NCBI GenBank assembly: GCA_913775725.1
Contig: CAJYNG010000011.1
Span: forward strand, 186,001 to 250,000
Length of the DNA stretch: 64,000 nt
Direction: 5' to 3'
Source: an uncultured Stenotrophomonas sp.
GTDB lineage: Bacteria > Pseudomonadota > Gammaproteobacteria > Xanthomonadales > Xanthomonadaceae
Below are positions 30,247 to 38,889 of this stretch, one piece after another. A program made the position numbers and the translations under genes. The stretch's first letter is position 1; each line of letters begins with the position of its first letter. Under the pieces are notes generated by a model. That model was not told the origin of the DNA, made no database searches, and saw nothing but the letters and a program-made list of their open reading frames with translations.

Positions 30247-32238
30247 ATGGCACAGCATGACTACAGCAGAAAGGAAGTCCTGGACATCGTCGAGCAGGTC
30301 GCCCGGCACAAGGGCATCCCGGTCGATGACTTCATGCGCTTCGCGCACATCGAGACCGGTGGCAGCTTCAACGAGCGTGCCCACAACACCTCGTCCGGTG
30401 CCAAGGGCCTGTTCCAGTTCGTGCCCGGTTCCGCGCGCCAGTACCACCTGACCGGCCACGAGTTCGACCCCACCCGCAATACCGAAGCCGCCGCACAGAT
30501 GTACCAGGACAACCTGGACTCGATGGCGCGCCGCAACGAACGCACCGGCCACCCGTACCTGTCCGGCGGAGCGACGCCGACCGGTCTGGACCTGTACCTG
30601 GCCCACCAGCAGGGCAGCGCCGGCTACGGCTCGGTGCAGACCGCGATCGCCACCGGCACCTTCGGCGTGGTGCGCAACGGCCATGGCGAAGAGATCAACA
30701 TGCGCCGCAACGTGCTCAACCAGATCGGCTCCGACGCCAAGGCGCTGACCGGCCACACGCTGGCCGAGATGCGCGGCATGAACGACGGCGACCTGGCACG
30801 CACCTTCTCCAGCTACTACATCCACAAGTACGCGGCGATCAGCATTCCGGAAAAGAACATCGAACCGCAGGCGGTGGCGCAGGGCCAGGGCCAGACCCCG
30901 GCAGCGCCTGCACAGGCCAGCGCTGCCGTAGCGGCGGGTGCAGCCACGCTGGCGGCGACCGCAACGGCTGCTGCCGCGCCGAAGCCGGGCATCGAACTGC
31001 AGGCCGCCTACGAGGCCGGCGTGAAGTACGACCACGTGAAGTACGCCATCAACATTCCGGGTCACGCGCTGTACGTGCCGGGCAAGACCGGCAAGAACGT
31101 GGAGCAGGGTTACATCGACTGTTCCGGTTGGGTCGGCACGCTGCAGAACCGGACCATGGACGAGATCAACCAGAAGGCCGGGCACGCGGTGTTCAGCAAG
31201 GCTGATCGCATCGACCTGGGCAACCTGGGTTCCGGCGGCATCGTGCGCAAGGCGTTCGACCAGTCCGGCGTGCTGCTGGACCGCGACGCGGTCCTGAAGC
31301 CCGATGCGCTGAAGGAAGGCATGATCATCGGCCTGGATACGGCCAAGACGCGCCATGAGCACTGGAACGGCATCGACCACATCGTGATGGTGGTGCGCGA
31401 TCCCAACACCGACAAGCTGCTGATCAGCCAGTCCACCGGCAGCAAGGGCGTGCACACCATGCCGGTGGAGGACTACCTCAAGCAGGTGAAGGACCACCCG
31501 AACTGGAAGCTGTACGCCTCCGATCCACTGTCCAAGGCGCGCGACCTGCTGGAAAACCGCACCCAGTCGCACGAGCAGACCCAGGGCAAGCCCGCGGCCG
31601 AGCACAAGGCCGCTGCCACCCCGCACGCCGAACTGTACAAGCAGGGTGCGCACAGCGAGGGCGTGCGCAAGGTGCAGGAGCAGCTGGGCCACCTCGGCTA
31701 CGTCGGTGCCGACGGCAAGCCGCTGGTCGAGGATGGCCGCTTCGGCCGCAACACCGACGCGGCGGTGCGCCAGCTGCAGAAGGACAACGGCCTGGTGGCC
31801 GACGGCATTGTCGGGGCGAAGACCCTGGAAGCGATCAAGGATGCACGCGAACGGCCGTTGCTCAACGACGAACGGCACCCACGCAATCCGTTGTTCATTC
31901 AGGCCAGCAAGGGTCTGGAGCTGATGCCGGCAGGCACCTTCAAGGATCGCCACGCGCTGGAAAGCGCTGCCGCGGCGCTGACCAAGGAAGCCCACGCTGC
32001 CGGCCTGCAGCGTATCGACTCGGTGGTGTCCAGCCCGAATGGCGAGCGTCTGTTTGCCGTGCAGGGCACGATCGGTGACCCCGCCGCCAGCCGCGTTGCG
32101 GTGGACACCCGTGCCGCCAGCGAACAGAGCCTGGCGCTCAGCAGCGGCGCGGTGCACGGTGCGCCCAACGTGCTGCACCAGCAGCAGGAAGCCCAGCAGG
32201 AGCAGACCCGGCAGGCACAGAAGGCGATGGGCGTCTAA
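30247..32238 (+). CDS. Predicted X-T4SS effector: SLT plus NlpC/P60-like peptidoglycan hydrolase with XVIPCD
   Basis: 663 residues, no signal peptide. Residues 10-200 look like a lytic transglycosylase: candidate catalytic Glu36 in HIETGG and the GLFQFVPGSARQY motif. Residues 255-420 resemble an NlpC/P60-type endopeptidase, with Cys292 in DCSGWV and His378 in IDHIVMVV. A peptidoglycan-binding repeat lies at about 467-533 (GVRKVQEQLGHLGYVGADGK). The tail from about 538, with HPRNP, a LFAVQG block and a Gln-rich end, matches the XVIPCD tag recruited by VirD4 of the Xanthomonadales antibacterial type IV secretion system. Delivery into rival cells is inferred; no T4SS genes are in the window. Confidence 0.85.
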   Translation: MAQHDYSRKEVLDIVEQVARHKGIPVDDFMRFAHIETGGSFNERAHNTSSGAKGLFQFVPGSARQYHLTGHEFDPTRNTEAAAQMYQDNLDSMARRNERTGHPYLSGGATPTGLDLYLAHQQGSAGYGSVQTAIATGTFGVVRNGHGEEINMRRNVLNQIGSDAKALTGHTLAEMRGMNDGDLARTFSSYYIHKYAAISIPEKNIEPQAVAQGQGQTPAAPAQASAAVAAGAATLAATATAAAAPKPGIELQAAYEAGVKYDHVKYAINIPGHALYVPGKTGKNVEQGYIDCSGWVGTLQNRTMDEINQKAGHAVFSKADRIDLGNLGSGGIVRKAFDQSGVLLDRDAVLKPDALKEGMIIGLDTAKTRHEHWNGIDHIVMVVRDPNTDKLLISQSTGSKGVHTMPVEDYLKQVKDHPNWKLYASDPLSKARDLLENRTQSHEQTQGKPAAEHKAAATPHAELYKQGAHSEGVRKVQEQLGHLGYVGADGKPLVEDGRFGRNTDAAVRQLQKDNGLVADGIVGAKTLEAIKDARERPLLNDERHPRNPLFIQASKGLELMPAGTFKDRHALESAAAALTKEAHAAGLQRIDSVVSSPNGERLFAVQGTIGDPAASRVAVDTRAASEQSLALSSGAVHGAPNVLHQQQEAQQEQTRQAQKAMGV

Positions 32239-32266
32239 GCCCGCAGCGCCTTGGCAGAGAAGGGAG

Positions 32267-32290
32267 GGCCACGTCCACGTGGCCTTTTCC
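32267..32290 (+). terminator. Rho-independent terminator after the effector gene
   Basis: GGCCACGT, a CC loop and ACGTGGCC are followed by TTTTCC, about 30 bases after the stop. Confidence 0.75.
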
Positions 32291-32484
32291 CTTTCTGCCA
32301 GCTGAGCGGCCGAGGCCGCTTTCAGCCTTGCTTCATGCCGCCTGCCGCTAGATGAATGCGCAAGCCGCACGGTGGACCAGGCAATGTTCCGGCAATGTTG
32401 GAACGCCAGCGTGGACACCACGGCAGCCGGGGCGCCCCGCGCCCTCCCTGCCCAGCGTGGCATGCACCTCACAGGAGAACGAAC

Positions 32485-32892
32485 ATGCTCAGTACTTCCG
32501 CACTCAGCTTCCGTGGTCTGGCGATGGCTCTGGCACTGGTGGCCGGTGTGGCCGTGGTCAGCGATGCCAGCGCGATGTCGAGGAAGGACAAGCGCACCCT
32601 GGTCGGCGCCGTGGTCGGTGGCGTGGCCGGCAACCTGCTCTCCAACGGTGATCCCGCCGCCACCGTGGGCGGTGCCGTGGCCGGCGGTGCGATCGGCAAC
32701 CTGACCACCTCCGATCGTCGCGACCGTCGCTATTACGACAACCGCTACTACGACAACCGCTATGACCGCCGCTACGATCGTGGCTATTACCGCAGCGGCT
32801 ACTACAACCGCGGCGACGACCGTCGCTGGCAGCGCCAGCGCTACTACGACAACCGCTACTACAACGACCGCGGCCGCCATCGCGGCTGGTAA
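32485..32892 (+). CDS. Glycine-zipper exported protein with Arg/Tyr/Asp-rich tail
   Basis: 135 residues. Signal peptide to about ASA-MS, then a glycine-zipper 2TM-like segment (TLVGAVVGGVAGNLLSNGDP, then GGAVAGGAIGNL). The last 60 residues are a low-complexity repeat of RYYDNRYYDNRYDRRYD type, ending in RHRGW. CAGGAG precedes the ATG at 32485. Such proteins insert in or attach to the outer membrane in Gammaproteobacteria; function unknown. A strong terminator follows. Confidence 0.85.
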   Translation: MLSTSALSFRGLAMALALVAGVAVVSDASAMSRKDKRTLVGAVVGGVAGNLLSNGDPAATVGGAVAGGAIGNLTTSDRRDRRYYDNRYYDNRYDRRYDRGYYRSGYYNRGDDRRWQRQRYYDNRYYNDRGRHRGW

Positions 32893-32926
32893 GCGGCACG
32901 GCGGCATCACCGATGCGGATGCACGG

Positions 32927-32953
32927 ACGGGCGGGTCGATGACCCGCCCGTTT
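32927..32953 (+). terminator. Rho-independent terminator
   Basis: ACGGGCGGGTC, a GAT loop and GACCCGCCCGT, followed by TTG, 35 bases after the glycine-zipper stop. Confidence 0.75.
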
Positions 32954-33021
32954 GCGTTGGCCGCGGTCATCGCGTTGAATGCGCAGCCTTGGACGTGACT
33001 TTCCCCCTCCCGGGCTGCGGC

Positions 33022-34146
33022 ATGACTTATTCCTCTCATCGCGTGCAGGGCCTCAACAACGACGAGGTCGCTGCCGACTGGCCGCCCATCAGCGCCGCAG
33101 ACATCGCGTGGCTGAGCGCGTGGTACCCGCAGCTGAGCGAGCACGGCTTACCGCGCTGGCACAGCCCGCGGCCGCTGTCGGCCGCCGCCATTGTCGACGG
33201 CACGCGCGGCGCAGTGTTCATCAAGCGCCACCACCACAGTGTGCGCAGTGCGGTCTGTCTGGAAGAAGAACACCACTTCATCGCCCATCTCGCCGCCGCC
33301 GGCGTGCCGGTGGTGCAGGTGCTCACGGCCACCGATGGCCACACTGCGGTCGAACACGGCGAATGGACGTTTGAGCTGCACGATGTCGGCGTGGGCGACG
33401 ACCTGTACCGCGACGCGGTGTCGTGGTCGCTGCTGACCGATGTTGCCCAGGCCCGCGAAGCCGGGCGCGCACTCGCACAACTGCACCGTGCCGCGGCCAG
33501 CTATGACGCGCCCCAGCGCAGCACCCATGTGCTGGTCGCGCGCGACGATCTGATCCGCGCCGACGACCCGATCGCGGCCATCAAGGCAGGGCTGCATGAG
33601 CGCCCCGGGCTGGCTCGCTATCTCGCGCGCATTCCGTGGGAAGCGCAGCTGCAGCGCGACGTGCTGCCGTGGCACTCCGGCCTGGCCGCGCGCCTGAGCG
33701 ACGAGCCGCGGCTGTGGGCGCACAACGACTGGCATGTCTCCAACCTGCTGTGGCGCGACGGCCAGGTCAGCACCGTGCTGGATTTCGGCCTGGCCTCGCC
33801 CACCAGCGCGCTGTTCGACCTCGCCACCGCAATCGAGCGCAACGCGGTGGCATGGCTGGAACTGGAACGCGGCATGGATGCGGTGCGCATCGACATCGCG
33901 CTGGCGTTGCTGGATGGCTACCGGGACCTGCTGCCGCTGTCAGCGGCACGCGTGCACCTGCTGGCCGACCTGCTGCCGATGGTGCATTTCGACTTCGCAC
34001 TGTCCGAAGTGGAGTACTTCGAAGGTGTCACCGGCTCGACCGCAAATGCGGACGTGGCCTGGCAGCCCTTCATGCTGGGGCATCCGGCGTGGTTCCACAG
34101 CGCGCCGGGACAGGCGCTGCTGCAGGCCCTGCACGCCGCCGCGTGA
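33022..34146 (+). CDS. Aminoglycoside phosphotransferase-family kinase (APH fold)
   Basis: 374 residues. The catalytic loop HNDWHVSNLLW is the APH/choline-kinase HxDxxxxN motif, and LDFGLAS is the metal-binding Asp-Phe-Gly-like motif; AVFIKRHHH near residue 65 likely holds the ATP lysine. The ATG at 33022 is used because the upstream frame begins with TTG. Substrate cannot be read from sequence; small-molecule kinases of this family include thiamine, choline and antibiotic kinases. The next genes form a thiamine module after a hairpin, so a thiamine link is possible but weak. Confidence 0.8.
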   Translation: MTYSSHRVQGLNNDEVAADWPPISAADIAWLSAWYPQLSEHGLPRWHSPRPLSAAAIVDGTRGAVFIKRHHHSVRSAVCLEEEHHFIAHLAAAGVPVVQVLTATDGHTAVEHGEWTFELHDVGVGDDLYRDAVSWSLLTDVAQAREAGRALAQLHRAAASYDAPQRSTHVLVARDDLIRADDPIAAIKAGLHERPGLARYLARIPWEAQLQRDVLPWHSGLAARLSDEPRLWAHNDWHVSNLLWRDGQVSTVLDFGLASPTSALFDLATAIERNAVAWLELERGMDAVRIDIALALLDGYRDLLPLSAARVHLLADLLPMVHFDFALSEVEYFEGVTGSTANADVAWQPFMLGHPAWFHSAPGQALLQALHAAA

Positions 34147-34164
34147 CCCGGTTGGCGCCCCGTC

Positions 34165-34203
34165 GGGGTCAGATCCCTTTCCTGCGGAAAGGGATCTGAC
34201 CCC
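34165..34203. repeat. GGGGTCAGATCC perfect hairpin
   Basis: A near-perfect 39-base palindrome, with GGGGTCAGATCCCTTTCC as one arm, 18 bases after the kinase stop. It probably ends transcription before the riboswitch. Same family as at 5161 and 16590. Confidence 0.65.
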
Positions 34204-34261
34204 GCAGCCTGAAGGGCACCGGCTCGCAAATCCGTACCATTTGTAGTGAAATGGTCACCTG

Positions 34262-34345
34262 AAGCGGGGGTGCCTGGATCTGCCAGGCTGAGAGAGTCCC
34301 TTGGAACCTGATCCGGTTTGCACCGGCGTAGGGAGCTTTGAGCCG
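34262..34345 (+). promoter_or_regulatory. TPP (thiamine pyrophosphate) riboswitch
   Basis: The THI box is clear: GGGGGTGCCTGG, then GGCTGAGAGAGTCCC, then ACCTGATCCGGTTTGCACCG and GCGTAGGGAG. These are the conserved P2/P3 and P4/P5 parts of the TPP aptamer. It ends about 75 bases before the TonB-dependent receptor start and should repress it when thiamine pyrophosphate is plentiful. Confidence 0.95.
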
Positions 34346-34421
34346 CAGCCACACCCCCCTCATGGGCCGGTGCACCTGCGCGCCGTCGCTTCGTCTCCCT
34401 TGTTGTCCGAAGACGAATCGA

Positions 34422-36611
34422 ATGAACCGCTGCCTGCGCCCCACCCTGCTCTCCCTCGCCCTCTGCGCCGCGCTGCCGCTGCACGCCAGCGAGGCCGAAG
34501 CGTCCCCCGATGCGGCTGCCACCGGCGCCGAGCGCTCGCCGACCGAACTGGCAGCGGTGCGCGTGCAGGCCGGCAGACCGAAGGCCGATACCTCGCGCGT
34601 GAACGCCTTCGGTGGCGGCAGCTGGAAGGACACGCCAGCCTCGGTGAACGTGCTTGAGCGTGACTATCTCGATCGCCGCCAGGTGCGCTCGCTGTCCGAG
34701 CTGGCCAGCAACGATGCCTCGCTCGGTGATGCGTATGCGCCGGTGGGTTACTACCAGAACATCGCCATCCGTGGCTTCGCGCTGGACGCGGCCACCGGCT
34801 ACCGCTTCAACGGCCTGTCCATCGCCGGCGAACAGCGTCTGGCGCTGGAGAACGTGCAGTCGGTGGAGATCCTCAAGGGTGAAGCCGGTCTGGCCGCAGG
34901 CGTGATGGCGCCCGGCGGCATCATCAACTACATCGGCAAGCGCCCGGCCGAAGTGCGCACCGCCACACTCGGTACCGACTCGGAAGGCTCGCGCTACGTC
35001 GCCGTCGATGTCGGCCACTGGATCACCCCGCGTTTCGGCCTGCGCCTGAATGCCGCATGGGATTCCAGCAACTCCTATGTCGAGCACGCCGATGGCCGTC
35101 GCAACTTCTACTCGCTGGCCGCCGACTGGCTGATCGGCGAGCGCGGCAAGCTGGAAGTGGATGCCAACTACCAGACCAGCTCGCAGCGTTCGGTGTCCGG
35201 CTACCAGTTGCTGGGCGCACGCGACCTGCCGCGCGGCGTCGACCGCGAGCTCCTGCTCGGCTACCAGCCGTGGCAGCGTCCGGTGGATATCGCCAGCACC
35301 AACATCACCGCGCTGCACACCTACGACTTCAACGATGCCTGGCAGTCGCGCGTGTCGGTAGGCCACAGCCGCTCGGTGATCGATGACAACGTCGCCTTCG
35401 CCTACGGCTGCTACTACGCCACGCAATGCGCCGATGGCAGCGTGCCGGGCAATTACTTCGCGCCCAATGGCGACTACGACGTCTACGACTACCGCAGCCC
35501 GGACGACACCCGCCGCAACCAGCAGGCGCGTGCCGAGCTGCGTGGCCGCTTCGAGACCGGCAGCGTCGGCCATGAGCTGACCCTCGGTGCCGACTACTTC
35601 CGCCGCACCGTGGACAAGCGCCCGAGCGTCAACGAATACGTTGGCACCACCAACATCCACGACGCGCAGGTGCCGGTGTTCGCACCGTCGCCGAAGATGC
35701 CGGGCCCGTCCGCACGTCGCCTGGACAGCCGCCAGACCGCGTTCTTCGCGCTGGACCGGATCAGCTTCGGCGATGACTGGCAATGGCTGGCCGGTGGCCG
35801 CTTCGTGCGCCTGGACGAGCGTGCCTACGACAAGCGTGGCGTCCCGCAGCGGCACAGCCGCCTGTCGCGCTTCCTGCCGCAGACCGCAGTGGTGTGGAAG
35901 GCCACCGACCAGCTCAACGCCTACGCCAGCTACGTGCGCGGCATATCGCTGGGCCAGGAAGCGCCGTTCTGGACCAGCAACGCCGACACCTTCCTGCCGT
36001 CGGTGCAGTCGCGTCAGCTGGAAGTGGGCGTGAAGTACGTGCCCGTCGAAGCGCTGACGCTGGGCGCGGCGGTGTTCCGCATTTCGCAGCCGTACCAGTA
36101 CGCCAAGCCGGACAACAGCGACGTCGGCTACACCTTCATCGAAGAGGGCACGCAGACCCACACCGGCCTGGAACTGACCGCCAACGGCCAACTGACCGAC
36201 GCGCTGCAGATCGTGGCCAGCGCCAGCGTGCTGCAGGCGCGCGCGCGCGACACCGGTACCCCGGCCTATGAAAGCCATCAGCTGGTGAACGTGCCGAAGG
36301 TGCGCGCCAGCGTGCACGTGGCCTACGCACTGCCGTTCGTGCAGGGCCTGGATGTGACCGGCGGCTGGCGCTATGCCGGTGCCAACGTGGCGCGCGCCGA
36401 CGGTGGCGTGCGCGCACCGGACTACTCGGTGTTCGACGCCGGCCTGCGTTTCCAGCATCGCCTGCACGAGCGCGCGGTGACCTGGAACCTGTCGGTGGAC
36501 AACGTGTTCAACCGCTTCTACTGGCGTGATACCGGCAGCAGCGGCGGTGACTACTACCTGTTCACCGGCGCACCGCGACAGGCCCGCCTGTCGGTGACGT
36601 TCGCGCTGTGA
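34422..36611 (+). CDS. TonB-dependent outer-membrane receptor, thiamine-regulated
   Basis: 729 residues. Signal peptide (about 1-24), plug domain with the SVEILKGEAGLAAGVMAPGG motif near 145, then a 22-strand barrel ending in LSVTFAL. It looks like siderophore-type receptors, but the TPP riboswitch in front and the PnuT gene behind make thiamine or a precursor the likely substrate, as known for riboswitch-led TonB receptors in Gammaproteobacteria. The stop TGA overlaps the GTG start of the transporter, so they form a coupled operon. Confidence 0.9.
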   Translation: MNRCLRPTLLSLALCAALPLHASEAEASPDAAATGAERSPTELAAVRVQAGRPKADTSRVNAFGGGSWKDTPASVNVLERDYLDRRQVRSLSELASNDASLGDAYAPVGYYQNIAIRGFALDAATGYRFNGLSIAGEQRLALENVQSVEILKGEAGLAAGVMAPGGIINYIGKRPAEVRTATLGTDSEGSRYVAVDVGHWITPRFGLRLNAAWDSSNSYVEHADGRRNFYSLAADWLIGERGKLEVDANYQTSSQRSVSGYQLLGARDLPRGVDRELLLGYQPWQRPVDIASTNITALHTYDFNDAWQSRVSVGHSRSVIDDNVAFAYGCYYATQCADGSVPGNYFAPNGDYDVYDYRSPDDTRRNQQARAELRGRFETGSVGHELTLGADYFRRTVDKRPSVNEYVGTTNIHDAQVPVFAPSPKMPGPSARRLDSRQTAFFALDRISFGDDWQWLAGGRFVRLDERAYDKRGVPQRHSRLSRFLPQTAVVWKATDQLNAYASYVRGISLGQEAPFWTSNADTFLPSVQSRQLEVGVKYVPVEALTLGAAVFRISQPYQYAKPDNSDVGYTFIEEGTQTHTGLELTANGQLTDALQIVASASVLQARARDTGTPAYESHQLVNVPKVRASVHVAYALPFVQGLDVTGGWRYAGANVARADGGVRAPDYSVFDAGLRFQHRLHERAVTWNLSVDNVFNRFYWRDTGSSGGDYYLFTGAPRQARLSVTFAL

Positions 36612-37189
36612 GCGGCGTGATGCTCGAGTGGACCGCCGCGCTGTGCAGCATCCTCGGCGTCTGGCTGATGGCCCGGCGCCGGCTGTCGGCATGGCCGGTG
36701 GGCCTGCTGTCGGTCACGCTGTACGGGCTGGTATTCGCCGAGGCCAAGCTGTACTCGGACACGCTGTTGCAGGTGATCTTCGGCGGCTTCCTGGTCTATG
36801 GCTGGATCAACTGGCGGCAGCATGCCGCCGATGAGGGCAGCATCCGCATCGTGCCACTGGCGCGCGGCAAGCTGCTGCGCGACCTGGCCATCGGCGTGTG
36901 CGGTGGCGTGGCGCTGGGCGCGGCCATGCACAGCTTCACCGACGCTGCCCTGCCGTGGTTGGATGCGCTGCTGACCGGTCTGAGCCTGGTCGGGCAATGG
37001 TGGCAGGCACGCCGCCACGTGGCCTGCTGGTGGGTGTGGATCGCGGTGGACGTGGTCTATGTGGGTGCGTACCTGTTCAAGTCGCTGCACGTGACCGCTG
37101 CGCTGTACGTGTTCTTCCTCGGCCTGGCCGTGTTCGGCCTGCGCGCATGGAGCGCGGCCGCGCGTGAACCGCAGGTGGCAACGCAGTAG
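36608..37189 (+). CDS. pnuT: PnuT-type thiamine transporter (PnuC family)
   Basis: 193 residues with seven or so membrane helices. The PnuC-family core is visible in YGLVFAEAKLYSDTLLQVIF and GGFLVYGWINWRQH, and in WWVWIAVDVVYVGAYLFKSL. PnuC-like proteins move vitamins by facilitated diffusion across the inner membrane; the variant behind TPP riboswitches carries thiamine (PnuT). The GTG start overlaps the receptor stop by four bases; an ATG lies four codons later. Stop TAG overlaps a GTAG repeat head. Confidence 0.88.
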   Translation: MSGVMLEWTAALCSILGVWLMARRRLSAWPVGLLSVTLYGLVFAEAKLYSDTLLQVIFGGFLVYGWINWRQHAADEGSIRIVPLARGKLLRDLAIGVCGGVALGAAMHSFTDAALPWLDALLTGLSLVGQWWQARRHVACWWVWIAVDVVYVGAYLFKSLHVTAALYVFFLGLAVFGLRAWSAAAREPQVATQ

Positions 37190-37297
37190 AGCCACGCCAT
37201 GCGTGGCTGGGCTACCGGTAGTCGCCAACCCTGGTTGGCGCGCCTGCCGACCAAGGTCGGTTACCAGGCACATCCACGCACGGCGTGGTTCTACTGG
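37186..37297. repeat. SMAG-type repeat cluster
   Basis: GTAG at 37186 overlaps the pnuT stop. CCACGCCATGCGTGG, CGCCAACCCTGGTTGGCG, CCGACCAAGGTCGG and CCACGCACGGCGTGG follow, ending in CTAC. These are nested hairpins between convergent genes. Confidence 0.7.
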
Positions 37298-37707
37298 GTA
37301 AGCAGCAGGCCCAGCCGCAGCGGTTGGCGCATGTCGGCCGGTGGGGCCGCCTGCAACGGCGCGGCCTGCAGCGTCGCGCGCAGGTCGGCGTCGACCTGGG
37401 CATCACCCAGGCTGTCGAATTCCAGCTTCGAAATGCGACCATCCGCCGCGATCCACACGCTCACCGGCAACGGCGTCGGCGCATCCGGATGTGCCTGCAG
37501 CCATTCCAGCACGCGCTGCGCCTGCGGGTCCTTCTCCTGCTGCAGGCGCTGCTGCAGCTGGCCACCCACGGCGGCGGCGTAGGCCATCCAGTGCGCAGGG
37601 GCTTCCTGCGCGGACACCGCGGCGCTCCCCAGTGCCAGCGCACCGAACAACGCGGCCAGCGGCCGCCACCAGCGGCGTGCGCCGGTTGTGTTCCTTGCCA
37701 TCGCCAT
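37291..37707 (-). CDS. Exported protein with TonB C-terminus-like domain
   Basis: 138 residues from the ATG at 37707 (a GGGGCGGG stretch precedes it; 37728 and 37701 are alternatives). A hydrophobic signal segment ends near VSAQEA. The C-terminal half, PLPVSVWIAADGRISKLEFD then a short PPADMRQPLRLGLLL end, resembles the TonB C-terminal fold. It follows the DyP peroxidase on the same strand by 84 bases. Role unknown. Confidence 0.7.
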   Translation of the reverse strand: MAMARNTTGARRWWRPLAALFGALALGSAAVSAQEAPAHWMAYAAAVGGQLQQRLQQEKDPQAQRVLEWLQAHPDAPTPLPVSVWIAADGRISKLEFDSLGDAQVDADLRATLQAAPLQAAPPADMRQPLRLGLLLTQ

Positions 37708-37791
37708 CGCCCGCCCCTGCGCTCTCATCCAACGGCTGATGGTCGGTGCGGTAGATGACAGGCAGATGGCGGCCGCTGCTACCCAGCGCGA

Positions 37792-38766
37792 TCAATCGCC
37801 CAGGTCGGCCAGCACCTTGCGCGAGGGCGCGAAGAAGGTCACGCCGGTGGTGGCGGTGGAGAAATCGAGGATGCGATCGTGCAGCGGTGCGGGATTGCCG
37901 ATGAACATACGCTCGAGCATCTTCTCGATTACCCACAGGCGGCGCGTGTAGCCGATGAAGTAGGTGCCGTATTCGCCGCGGCCCGGGTTGGCGAACGGCA
38001 TGTTGTCGCGCAGGATCTCGTGCTCGCCGTCGGCATCCTCGATGGTGCACAGCGTCTTGTGCGACTTCTGCGCATCGGCCGGCGCATCGTCCAGCTCGAT
38101 GTTGTCGTGCTTGGTGCGGCCGATGATCGCTTCCTGCGCTTCGGTCTTCTGTGCGCGCCAGGCATCAAGATTGTGCAGGTACTTCTGCACCACCACGTAG
38201 CTGCCGCCGGCGTGATCCGGGTCTTCCTCGCCCACGATGGTGGCTTCCGGTAGTGACAGCCCTTCCGGGTTGGCGGTGCCGTCGACGAAATCCAGCAGGT
38301 CGCGGCCATCGAAGTAACGGAAGCCGGCCACGTCATCGACCGTCTCCACCGCATCGCCAAAGGCCATCAGCAGATTGCGCTCGAACGCAACAATCAGATC
38401 CATGGTGCGTGCGCGGATGTGATACAGCAGGTCGCCCGGCGTGGATACGGCGGTATGGGTCGCGCCCTTGATCTCGCGGAACGGCTGCAGCTCACGCGGC
38501 GGCGTGGTGCCCACCAGCGGCTTCCACACGCGGTGACCAATGGCCACGTTGCAGGTGAAGGTGCGCTCGATCTCGCGGATGGCGGTGTTCTTGATCAGGT
38601 CATCGGTGCTGGCCAGTACCTCGCGCGCCTTTGCGATCGACGCCTCGTCGTCCTTCACTTTCAGCACCAGGAACGCCGCCGAATGGGTCAGTGGCGCGGT
38701 GATCTGCTGCGGCTCGTTGTCGAGCGTGTGATTGAGAGCGGTGATCGGTGCGGGCTGGGAGTTCAC
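37792..38766 (-). CDS. DyP-type haem peroxidase (YfeX-like)
   Basis: 324 residues. Dye-decolourising peroxidases reduce H2O2 with a haem b. The GxxDG signature is in DGRDLLDFVDGTANPEG with catalytic Asp162, and the likely proximal histidine is His198 in KYLHNLDAW. No Tat signal, so it is of the cytoplasmic B-type (YfeX). The GTG start at 38766 is supported by AGGA upstream. Physiological substrate unknown. Confidence 0.92.
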   Translation of the reverse strand: MNSQPAPITALNHTLDNEPQQITAPLTHSAAFLVLKVKDDEASIAKAREVLASTDDLIKNTAIREIERTFTCNVAIGHRVWKPLVGTTPPRELQPFREIKGATHTAVSTPGDLLYHIRARTMDLIVAFERNLLMAFGDAVETVDDVAGFRYFDGRDLLDFVDGTANPEGLSLPEATIVGEEDPDHAGGSYVVVQKYLHNLDAWRAQKTEAQEAIIGRTKHDNIELDDAPADAQKSHKTLCTIEDADGEHEILRDNMPFANPGRGEYGTYFIGYTRRLWVIEKMLERMFIGNPAPLHDRILDFSTATTGVTFFAPSRKVLADLGD

Positions 38767-38889
38767 GGCGGTTCCTGCTGGCTTGAGGCGGGCGCATCGC
38801 GTGTGGCGATGTGCGGGCGATCATAGCGGAACCGCCTGACCGGGGACGGAGCGGTTCTCGTTCCGTCCACCAGCGAAGGTACGAAGACC

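Noticed and set aside
29203-33144. 1,313-residue open frame on the minus strand
   Set aside because: Antisense to four well-supported genes and made of low-complexity Val/Ala/Gly stretches; a product of high GC content.
36554-37273. 239-residue minus-strand frame opposite pnuT
   Set aside because: Antisense shadow of a clear membrane protein gene with a coupled start.
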